Source: Chrysomallon squamiferum (lineage: Eukaryota; Mollusca; Gastropoda; Neomphalida; Peltospiridae). Taken from it: 64,000 nt of DNA. Every line of letters begins with the position of its first letter. Position 1 is the stretch's first letter. Below the pieces are notes generated by a model, which saw only the letters and a program-made list of their open reading frames with translations, was not told the DNA's origin and ran no database searches. Positions 1 through 11,600 of this stretch are shown piece after piece. The stretch is from the NCBI GenBank assembly GCA_012295275.1, contig CM022665.1:38011933-38075932 (forward strand), in the 5' to 3' direction. Both the position numbers and the translations under genes were made by a program.

Positions 1-272
1 ATAGAAGAGCAGAAGTAGTAGCAGCAGCATCAGTAACAGTCGCAGCTACAGTTCTGGTAGTGGTAGCAGTAGCAGTAGTAGTAGCAATTGTAATAGCAAT
101 AGTAGAACCCCTTAGTTTAAAGCAGCAATGGTAGAACCAGATGCAGCAAACGGTAGCAGCGGTAATTATTATAATAATAAAAATATCAGACATAATAAAA
201 AGCAGTGGTTTCTGCAGATTTGATGTATCAGCGTATTTCACTGTTTACAATCGTTTCGTTTATCAGAAATAA

Positions 273-611
273 TCACGACCGGTCCCGGCAGTTAAAACTG
301 GCAGTAAAAACTGAACACGAGCTACGAAATGAACTTCCCATGAGATGCTTATATTGTCTACCGAAATGTTTGTCCATCTTTGCCCGTATAATATTGTCAT
401 GGCGTAAACTCATCAAAACGGCGCCAACCGCTACGAGATCCATCTTATTTGCAGCAATGAACAGCTCTCGACTGACCAATTTGATCGGCAAATCGCCGAA
501 ATTCTTACCCTGACCGCGGTACTTAATTTGATGAAATGTTTCGATAACCAATTCATTTCCACTAACTACTTTTGTAAGTGTATTACAAGCAGGCATTGGC
601 AACGTACACAT
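273..611 (-). other. Unidentified minus-strand ORF, possible exon or old gene fragment
   Basis: An uninterrupted 112-codon reading frame in a compositionally balanced, CpG-containing stretch, unlike the AT-rich or repeat-derived frames elsewhere. The middle (GQGKNFGDLPIKLVSRELF, then IAANKMDLVAVGAVLMSL) looks protein-like, without low-complexity bias. I do not recognise a family. The plus strand is also open over 205-513, so openness alone is weak evidence. It could be the last exon of a minus-strand neighbour, a degraded transposon gene, or chance. Confidence 0.22.
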
Positions 612-1124
612 ACACCCATATATATAAGCATAATGGTTGTATTTATGTATTTTGATTTAATTTTTGTTGTCTTTGATTAAAGGTTTTCGAAATCACAAAA
701 AGCTATAAAGAATTTTTTTTTCTTCTTTATAAGTAAGAAATATAAACATTAAATTGATGTATTTTGGATATGGCGAAGAAATGCTATATAGGATATTAAC
801 AATGTCGGTATAATAATATATCAATATAGGATTAGACGCATTTCCTGCAAAATGTGAATAAATGTTCAAAATATATCCGAGGTTTGTTTTGTTCTTTCTT
901 CTCTGAATATTTCTACTTGTTTGATAGTACACACATAAATAGAAAACAGTTTCCCTATCCCTTTCCATCAAAGACATGGTAAATGAATACAGATATACTG
1001 AAAACTTTATGGGAGTTAATTTTGTATAATCTTTGGAAAATGTATTGAGGAATATATATATACATTCTTTTTTGCTTCTTGTTTTTCTCGATTTTCATCA
1101 TTTATTTATTAATTAATTATTATT

Positions 1125-1152
1125 TAGTAGTAGTAGTAGTAGTAGTAGTAAC

Positions 1153-1186
<34 letters not shown>

Positions 1187-1188
1187 AC

Positions 1189-1228
<40 letters not shown>

Positions 1229-1265
1229 ACAGTAGTAGTAGTAGTAGTAGTAGTAGAAGTAGTAT
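1125..1265. repeat. (TAG)n microsatellite with interruptions
   Basis: About 47 TAG units with AAC interruptions, facing a complementary CTA/CTG-rich stretch at 1345-1460, so the two could pair as a hairpin. Confidence 0.95.
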
Positions 1266-1996
1266 TTTAGTTTCTGTTTTTTTAATATACTGCTGTGACA
1301 ACTGCTTCCTACTTCCACTACTAATATGTTAATAATACTATTCCTATACTACTACTGCTGTCACTACTACTACTACTGTTACTGCTGTTGCTATTACACT
1401 ACTAGCTTATGTATTTAATTACTGCTATTTCCACTACAATTCTACTAATTCTACTACTATGACTATTTTTGCTGCTGCTAACAACTACAAATGCAACAAT
1501 CATAACAACATCGACAACTATAACAGTAACAGTAACAATAACAATGATGATGATAATAATGATGATGATGATGATGATAATGATGCTAATAATAATAAAA
1601 CCTCAGTCTCTTCTAACAGTTTTTCATTTCAAATTCTACAGCGTTATCTTGACGTTTAATACAGCTCATAACACACAGGACGGAACTCTGACGGAATAAT
1701 AACATATTCTTAGTATTCTCTTTCGTTCACGGTTAAATGCTGATGCGCCTTACTATACCCTCGCCTATAAAGACAAAGAATATGAGAACACAATCAGGAG
1801 GCGATCGCGCGGAAAGATCACCATTCCAGCAGTTCTAAATCTTAATCAGGCGAAAACAAATTCCTATTTACTTTAGCAATAACTCATTTTGTCAAAACAC
1901 CTTACCTATGTGACAACTAAATCTACTGCTTAGGAACGTGTACACCAATTTTTACGTTTTACGTTTTCTTTATCTTATAATAAATATCGTACAGAT

Positions 1997-2105
<109 letters not shown>

Positions 2106-2418
2106 TACACACAAACATACACTAACACATATACATACATATACATACATGCATATATTCTGATGTAATTGTTATGCGTATTTAAATAAAAAAAATTAAC
2201 AGTTAATAAATAAAAGCATCTGAGGTTTAATACACCATGCAAATATGGCTTATATTATGAACATAAAAATGTTATTAGCTTTTTCAATTATTCACTCTAT
2301 ACACTAATTCTGTTTTATGTCATATTTAATGTACACATTTTTTTATGTCATATTATGTAAAAAGTTTGCTGCGATTTAGTTTTAGGGTGAAATCACAGTT
2401 ATACTTTTATTATTATTA

Positions 2419-2422
<4 letters not shown>

Positions 2423-2502
<80 letters not shown>
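2423..2502. repeat. (TC)n microsatellite
   Basis: About 40 uninterrupted TC units. Confidence 0.97.
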
Positions 2503-2506
<4 letters not shown>

Positions 2507-3817
2507 TTTCTGTCTACCTATCTTTCTTTCGTTCTGTGTACCTATTTGCTTTTCTATCTCTTTCTTTCTCCGTTCTATGCTTAAGTAGTAACAGCAGTAG
2601 AACGTCTAAAAAAAACATATGAAATTTGTTTAAATTAGTACGCTTTGAATTTTATTTCACTTTAGAAAAAAAAAAAAAAAAAAATGAATTGTAAAGTATA
2701 CTATAACAGTCTTACAAAAAAAAATAAAAAATAAAAATGATATTATATTAGTCAAACAAAATAAACCTTGACTATAAACCGTCTAATATTTTACTATCAG
2801 TTTTACCTTATCGATATCTAATACCAATAAAACTTCATCCACCGTCATAATTTATCTCTTGTATAATAACCGAAGTATTTGCCAGAATCCTGACTCATCA
2901 TAGTCCGGCCGCTCCTTCTTGAGATATTGTTATTAGCGCCTCTTTATTGCAAGCCATTTGATAAGCGAGCTGCTGAGATTGGATTCGGAAGTAATTGCTA
3001 TAATGGCGATACTTGCCTGCTAATCACTTAATTTGTTTTATTTCGGCAAGATCAGTGTTTCGGTACAAAATTATCAGTATACTGTTTGGTACAGTAGCAC
3101 CGTTTTCCTTTTGTTATTGTAATAATGTCCAAAGAGTGGTAGTAGCCTAACCCAGTTCAAACGCCAACTTCTTTGCTACAGTATAGAAAATATATAGCGA
3201 GAGGCAGTGATTAAAATTTGCTGATATAATACAGGATATATCTTTGTGTAATGATAAATAAGAGACACAAAAAGTAACACAAAAATAAGAGATCTAGCTT
3301 CCTTACATCAGTACCAGTAAGTCAAGAAAAGTAAGCGAATTTAATCAAAGTTGCATGCTTTATTTGATCGAAACATTTAATAATTATATCAAAACCTTCT
3401 CCGATTTCAGTTACAGCAGATTAATTAATGACGGACACCATATCACTATGGTGTACCCTGGATAATATTGTTACAGACAAAATTGATCATTTCTTATATT
3501 TGCAAGTTAAACTTTTACTTTCCTTATAAAAGGTTCATGAGATTGTCGTATTTCCGACGTTAACCCATTGTCATTTTGTGAACAGGAGTATAGCAAAATC
3601 TCTGTACACGAGTGTGTAGTAACTTGTATTTGATTTACACGGCCTACGGTTTGATTTATGAAATTACGTCATAATAACAGTTAAAATAGCCTTCATGCAT
3701 TAAAGCAAACTTTTATAGTTGTACTTTATTATTAGCAAACACTGATCGCCATCTAAATAATAATAATAACAACAACAATAACAATACTAGCAGTAATAGT
3801 AACAACAACAACAGTAA

Positions 3818-4141
3818 TTAATAAATAAGTAAATAAATAAATAAATACAACTTGGAAATAATACCAACAAAGATGTTTATTAAAAATTCCCTTCTTTTCT
3901 TCAACTGTTCTTTATTATATATATATTTTTCGTACTTATTATTTTCTTCTAATAAAATAAAAGACGATTCTATGCATGACATTTGTTCTATATTTGTTAA
4001 CTCTCTTTTAATTCTGTTTCGTTTTTGAGCTGTGGTTTCTTCGTGTTTTGTTTTAAAATCAATAAGAAGTTGCTTTCTTTGAGTTTTTAAAAAAGATCGG
4101 TAATGATAAATTCCCTTGGTAACATTCCTTTCTTGCTGCAA
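3818..4141 (-). other. Unidentified Lys/Glu-rich minus-strand ORF
   Basis: 107-codon open frame with a charged middle (KTKHEETTAQKRNRIKRELT, then NNKYEKYIYNKEQLKKRREF), suggestive of a helical or coiled-coil segment, ending in a tail encoded by AT repeats. No signal, catalytic motif or splice context is evident. AT-rich sequence can produce such frames on the minus strand by chance. No function proposed. Confidence 0.15.
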
Positions 4142-4232
4142 ACAACTCAGAAATAATCCGCATCAGTAATGAAATCATTAAAACTGTATATCCTGCACAC
4201 TGTCTGTTAAATACATTTATTTTAGATTTCCT

Positions 4233-4236
<4 letters not shown>

Positions 4237-4316
<80 letters not shown>
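4237..4316. repeat. (TC)n microsatellite
   Basis: About 40 uninterrupted TC units, the same length class as the array at 2423. Confidence 0.97.
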
Positions 4317-4322
<6 letters not shown>

Positions 4323-4523
4323 TCTCTTTCTGTTTCTTTGTGTCAGTTTATGTGTGAATCATAAAAATAGATATTTAATCATTATAATTTCAATATTTTA
4401 ATTTTACAACCGATTATTATTATTATTAAAAAAGACAATAAAAAAGAAAGAAGCAGAAATTAACTCAGTCATATTTTGGGTTACTGTCAATCCTGGTAAA
4501 TAATAATAATAAAAATAATAATA

Positions 4524-4524
<1 letters not shown>

Positions 4525-4599
<75 letters not shown>
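4525..4599. repeat. (GATA)n microsatellite
   Basis: About 18 TAGA/GATA units preceded by an AAT tract. Confidence 0.96.
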
Positions 4600-5859
4600 A
4601 TAAACGACCCTAAAACAAGAAAAGTACTTAAAGAACTGTTAGATGATAATGAAAAAATAAATGAATAAATAAATAAAAATAAAAAAGTGAAACATTTTAT
4701 AAAAAAATTCTTCTATTTTTTGTAAGACAGAGAATGAAGTTATATCGTGTAACAACGTCTTCGTTAACGATGTTGTGAATAACACATACGCGAGGTTAGT
4801 TCAGACATGGCTTCTAAGACAACTTCTTAATAATTGAGTGTTTAATTACCCTAGACTTGTACTTATTATCTTTGAACAAACCTCACGGGAGCTCCAAATG
4901 TACGCCTAGCGTCTTGAAGACTTAATTCGGAATGAAAAATTTGCATGGAAAAATCTGCATGGGGAACCGATTCGCTATTAAAAGTATATCGAGATAAAAC
5001 TAAGGATGCGACAAGCTGCAAAGATTAGAAAAGAGCAAAATTACTTTTATCATCAAATGTAAATACGGTCCATTCATCTCAGCCGTGTTGACTATCAAGC
5101 AGTTAAATGTCCTGACAGAAAATATCGGATGCTTAATGAAGTCGTATTACTTTCACAATGAATAAAATATCAGCTCGGGTTGCGACGAATTCTTGTGTTT
5201 CTGAATCAAGGCTCTGGAAACAAAATCATCCAGAGCCGAATTAATACGTTCAGAGACGCTAAGTGTTGAAAAGATTGTTCTGGCCACCCATTCGTAGTGT
5301 AAGTCTTAATATAAATAATACCAGACTGTGAATAACAAATTAATTTTATTTTAAAACGTTATTTAAGTATGATGACACTTTAGACAAAACGACCTGGATC
5401 GAATTAGCATCTTCGGAGACCTTAGCTTTATTTACAGTGACCCCGATTCCCTCTTGTATCTGTAAATTTAAACAATGCCAATAAATGTTTAGAAATGAAA
5501 TTTTAAAATTCACCTCTCAAATTAACAACGACGATAACAACAACAATATTTAATTCAGAGACTTAAAACTGGTAGTCTAACCTTTTTCGTACTATTCACA
5601 ATAGATTGTATTGCTTCACACTTGGGGGGTGGGGTAAAAAAAGGGCAGTATTTTAAGAAGGCTGCTCTAACGGACAGTAAATGTTTATTCCAAATGTTCA
5701 TGCTATGATTAATAATTAATAATACAGTAAAACACAAAATTAAAATGGTATTGCACTAAATATAAAATGGAATAAAAAGAAGAGTATATTAGGCATCAAA
5801 ATAAAGACCAATAAGAAAAACTCCAGTTTTCTGAGAGTCAGTCGAAACTGTTTGCCAAA

Positions 5860-6158
5860 GCAGCGCGTGCGCGCGTGTCAGACAATCGATAACTTTACTC
5901 GCTGTTTTCTCATCATTGAACTGAAAAGAATAACGATTCGCTCCGATTGATTGGCACTCCGGCAACCTCGTACTGCCCGGATGTGGCATTATCAGAGGCT
6001 GATCTAGGAGCGTTCTGTTGTCTTATCCTCGCTTTCGAGGTGTGGTGGATGTCGTGGGTGATGGGGAGGACACGTTAAGACGACAAGAAAATATTATATG
6101 CCCATACGGATACATAGATATATATGTTAGACGAGGTTTATCATGCGGTACTGTTTAG
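5860..6158 (+). promoter_or_regulatory. Candidate CpG-dense promoter and noncoding exon 1 of neurexin
   Basis: This stretch and its continuation to about 6480 are dense in CpG: by hand I count roughly 45-50 CpGs in 5801-6500 against about 3 in 7001-7700. It includes an alternating GCGCGTGCGCGCGTGT tract at 5863-5878. A near-consensus splice donor (CTGTTTAG/GTAAGTA) occurs at 6158/6159. The neurexin coding exon has a 5' splice acceptor (32825) and so needs an upstream noncoding exon; this is the best candidate on the + strand. No TATA box is placed with confidence. Transcription start and exon boundaries are inference. Minus-strand 5789-5989 is also open (66 codons) but not recognised. Confidence 0.4.
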
Positions 6159-8622
6159 GTAAGTAAAATAATCGTGCATTATAATGAAATGCCAAATGAT
6201 AAAAGCAGGATCGAACATAGGTATCGAATGGGAAAGCGTTTTCGGCGCGGAATTCTTTTGGTACGTCTGCTTGTCAGCGCGCCGTTAGGATTTTGAGTTA
6301 CGGTAATCCAGTCCTGCTTATCGTTTACCGTTATAAACTGACATTTGTGACAAGTGCATGCGTAATGATGTCAACAATGTAGTATGTAGTAGTAGTAATC
6401 CTCGAGCCGCATTCAAAGAACGCGCATGTTATGTCCGTTCATAACGGCTCAGTTCTGTCGATTATACATACCGTCATGGCAGATGTATGTGTTCATGTAC
6501 GTATATTACAGTGTTTTAAGATTTTTTTTATTATTATATATTTAATTGCTGTTAAATAAGGTAATTTCTTTTGTAAGATAAATGGAGATTTTGTTTGGAA
6601 TTCCTTGCCAATAAATGTAAGTTAACAAAATTAAATTATTTTTCCTATAACAATAACTCATTGCATCATATACATACATACATATATATTTTATACTGAC
6701 TAAAGATTTTCTATATCTATCACACACACAAGAACTTCTTGAGTCAGTATAAAATATATTTTGGAAACATTTTTTATAATAATAATAATAATAATAATAG
6801 TAGCATAGATTAAAAAAATTCCACAACTTCAGTATCTTCATAAAAATAAAGTAAAATATTTTAACACAAACTCTGGTCAAAACATTTCATGTTTATAACC
6901 CACTAAATACTGGAGGAACTTTTTCTGTCTGCCACACCAGATCCTGTTTGTTCATGATTGATATTCTCTGTCCTAATACCACCTCGATCGCAGCACAAAT
7001 TAATATTACCCGAATGACACAATAATTGGCTTTTGATGATTTATGCATCTGGATTGGTGGAGGACAAACCTAATACGTTAGAAGCTGGTTGTGTTTTGCA
7101 GTGCTCTATCATCCTGTCACCTCTTAAAGATGCATGGCAAATCTTTTATTGGTGACATTCCAAGACTCTTCTATATTTTGTTTTTGACATTGTTCATTAT
7201 TGTTTCATGTTGAAATCTATTTTAAAACAATTATAAATTGACACATACTGAGACAGGATATTAATTAGAACCTTTGTCAAAACCTTATAGTAATAAATGT
7301 AATTTTAATACTAAGAACTGTCTTTACATGTCAATGTATTTTGTAATTTGTGATTTTCAGATCTAATATGTTTTTAAAATCATTCTTTTGTCAGCTTTGG
7401 AGTTATTTGATGGATGCTTTTAGTTTGATTTGAGTAAAATATTGTGATGTGTTATAGAAATATTAATTGTTGATTTTATTAATTCATTTAATATCATACT
7501 GATAAATATTTTTCATTATTGTAAAACTATTCCCGTAGGTAATTTTTATGTATTCTTTAAGCATATTCAACAATTATTCAAAACCCTTTGTACATGATTT
7601 TAAAACAGTGTTATGTGTGTTTTATGCTTTCACTGGTATAACTCAATTACTTCAAAAACAATTTTCTACAATTGTTGCTCCTCCCATGCTTGTAATCTGG
7701 AATACCTTGTTATTCAGTCACAATGACATTAACTCCATTTATATTCAATATAAAAAAACTGAAATGGCATGCTGTGTTATTTTCAAATACTGTTTTACAG
7801 AGGAAACCTTTTAATATTTATTTTTTGTTGTTGTTGTTGTTGTTGTTAGTGTTATTGCAGAATCTTGCTGCATGCTAAACCTTTTTTGTTTCTTCTGTCT
7901 CTCTATCTTTTTTTTCACATATTGTTTTAATGTAGCTTTGGCTATAAATTAGCTATACACAAACAGTACAACCATCAATAATAGACTTTGCCATGCATGC
8001 ATTCTCTTGTGATTATAAATTGCTGTTATACAGGAATTTTGAAACCTGGCTTGTGGTTGTAAATAATACCTTAATGATCACCTTTGCGTTGTGTTTTTTG
8101 CCTTTATGCTCTACTGATCATTCTGACAGTGTTGTATTTTTTCAAAAGACATTTGTAACATGGATGCTGTATTGCAAATATCCCCAGTGTTATTGTTCAT
8201 AGCTCTGGTACACTTGTAATGATTGGTTTGTTTCAAATTGGCATAGCATGATGGAGTGTTTAACTCTTTAATTATATAGGTTATGTCATATCTCTTCCAT
8301 CTATGTAAGCATAATAACCTCTTTGTTCTCATTATAATGGGAGAGAATTAATATTTTATAAAGATGACATATAATACCATGCTAACACAGTTCTGTGAAA
8401 ATAAACATCATAAATAAATAATTCTTTATACAAATACACACACAGACAGACAGATAGATAAAGGTATATGAAATAATTTGAAATATGAGTTAACCCTGTA
8501 TCTGTATCTTGGTAATCTTTCAATCATTTAAACATTGTCACGTCAGGTAATAATTATATTTATAACCGTTTTAGTTCTCTCAAACTGATACCACCAAATT
8601 AGTTAGAACAAAAACCCCTTTC

Positions 8623-8662
<40 letters not shown>

Positions 8663-11600
8663 TTTTTTTTACCTGACAAAAATTCTGGGCATGATTCCAT
8701 GTGATATGTGCTTAAGTCTCTGGATACACAAAAGACAAGGGTCATTTTGAAATAGCAAACCACTGGAATTAAAGTATTTCTTTTCTTTTTATCTTTATTG
8801 TTTTCCTTTATCTGCTTTCACTAACACTTCATCTCACACTACTTCCTTTTCTCCCTGTATCCTTTCTCTATTTCATTGTCTGTATTTCTTTCTTTCTTTC
8901 CTTTTCAGTTTCTGTCTTTCTGTTCCTATTTCTTTTCATATCTCTCTTCTCATTCACTTATTGTCTCTTTCTTTCTCTCCACTTTCTTTCTGCTTTTCAC
9001 TTTTTGTCTCTCTGAGTATCTCCACCTTCTCTCTCTTTGTTTTACTCTACCATTCTCACACATTAAATTAAAACTGTGTTATTGAACCATACAGTACTAA
9101 AATATTTTTTTTTGTTTTGTTTCAAATGCTGTCCTAATTCTTGTTCAGACTTGATATCCTAATATACATATAGATCGAAGCGTAATACTGCTGTGATTGT
9201 TATGTCAATGTATTTATTGGATGTATTGAACTAATTTGATATCATCTTCACTGGCTGAATAATATATGGATTTCTCAAGGAAGATTATCTCAGAGCTTGC
9301 TTTATTTCGTGATGTGTATATAGAGTGCAGAGATTGTTGATGACACAGTCAATTAAACATAACATAACCCTTTTTTTAAGGTGATTTCTGACCTAGCTGT
9401 TGAAAAACAAAAACAAAAACCTCGTTTATGGATACACAGGTATGTAGTTAAATATGTGGGTTAAATTGCAGTGATCAGTTACAGTTACATGAGTGGAATG
9501 AATTTCAGTTACTACCTATAATTATCAGTATATATTTGTATGTATGTATATCTTTTTCTGTGCCTGTATGTGTGTGTTATATAATGTTTGCTTGTATGCA
9601 TTTGTGTGTCAGTATGTGTATGTGTAGACAGGTATATATGTGTTGAATGCATGTGTGTGTATATATATATGTATGTAAGTATGTATGTATGTATGTATTA
9701 TTCTCTATGTGCAGGTTTAAGTTTATATGTGTAGGTATATGAGGCAAAAATGAGGGAAAAAATGAGCAAGTTCCAGAAAATCCAGAAATTTATTTCACTT
9801 ACACTCTAATCTGTTTGACTGAAAACAACCTTTAAGAAAAATACCATCGGATTACTTTATTGCTGTGAAAATTAGTGAGGTTTCCAAAATCAGTTTTGTT
9901 TGATTTATTGAAAGTTTTGTGTATTTTTCACAGATGGCCATGAAAGAACAATCCATCTTGAACAGACTTGATGTCAAGTGGAAGTACTTGCTGTGTTTGT
10001 CTTAATGAGGCTTGCACGTCGGTGCCTCTGTATGGATGTGTGTGTTTGTTTGTCAGTGTGTGTGGCTGATATTGTTTATGTGTATGTGTGAGTGTGAATA
10101 CACATCTCTTTGTCTTGTGAGTGAGCATGCATGTTTGGACGTCACATGCTGTGTACAAAGGCTATGCAGTGGATGTGATTCTTCATAATCTGGCTGGTTC
10201 CAAGTCTGTGGTGATTGAAATATTTCAAATGGTTTTTCGTATTGATCAAAACGTCAAGACTGGCTTTTGGCATTTGAACAAGAACTGGAGAAATTCCACT
10301 GAAGATGACATACAGTGATTTGTTTTTGTGTTTATCTCTGTAATACTCATGTCTTGTGTCTTTAGAGAAACCACCTTCTATTCGAGAATGTCTTACTCTT
10401 TTTACTTCAGTGTATTTTATTTGATGGCTGTAATAAATTATTTAATTTCATTGGTATAAAACAGTGTCTTATTCTTCTGTATAATAAACTATAATGCTTC
10501 TCTGATATAATAAATTGTTACATTTTTGGGACATGTTATATATCCATGGTTATATTTCTCTTAAAACAGTATATTATTTGATTTCTATGATATAATAAAC
10601 TGTTACACCTTTCCTTGTGTAATAAATGCTTTTTCACATTTATTTTGGTTATATATTAAAATTATATATATATACTTATGTATTCATTACAACAGAATTA
10701 TTACATTGTTACCATTAATTAACTTAAACACAAAGGTTCATTGTAGATATCTGATAGTCAAATTGATTTGTTTATGTGTTAATGGGAATATAAAGCCTAA
10801 TAGATTTTTTTCAGTAATCAAGAGATTATTTTTGGATATTGGCTTTTGCTGATAATTAAACATGACTTTAATATAATAAGCTAAAAAAAAAATATGGAGA
10901 TGTCATTTCCTATTTTTTTTCCAGTTTTCTCCAATTTAGGTGTGAAAGCATGTAATACACAATTTATGTATTAAAAAAACCTCTAATAATAATATTGTCT
11001 CTTGCTTTTCTTTATTAATGGTATCTATGGCAGTGCTATAGAACATTTTAAATTGTGCAGTATAAAACAAAAAACTTTTAATTTTGTAGGCAAAAAAAAT
11101 TAATTCAGAATATTTTTTTCCAGCAGTACACAGAATTGTTTTTTACATTTTAATCCAGTAGAATGTTTTAATTGATTTTTGTCCATAACATCTGTCTGCA
11201 AGTGATAATTTCAGTAACTGCTGTTTGTAATATACTGTTTAATTTCATTGCCAATTTACACCAGGGCACAAATTTATCATTGTTACATTTTGCTAGATGT
11301 GTTTGTACATGTGTTTGTGTGTGTGTGTGTGTCAAAGTACATCTTTCCTTTTAATGGAAACATCATGGGAAGTATCTGGTTGCTTTACAGAGACGTAATC
11401 CATCACCTTAGAATGGTTAACCTTAGACCTGTATTATTTAAACACACAATGAAACATTAACACATTTTCAAACTAGAAGGCCTCTTCATCAATAGTTTAT
11501 TGTAGCAGGTAGTAACATCCATGTGACCACACATATCATCATCATTATTATCATCATCGTCCCTGAATTGGATGTTCTCCGTGAAAGGCCAGAAGTATCA

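Noticed and set aside
1079-1318. Overlapping poly-Val, poly-Leu and poly-Tyr ORFs on both strands
   Set aside because: Translations of the TAG microsatellite, not genes.
7548-7814. 88-codon ORF in the first intron
   Set aside because: AT-rich, no homology recognised, no splice context or conserved motif.
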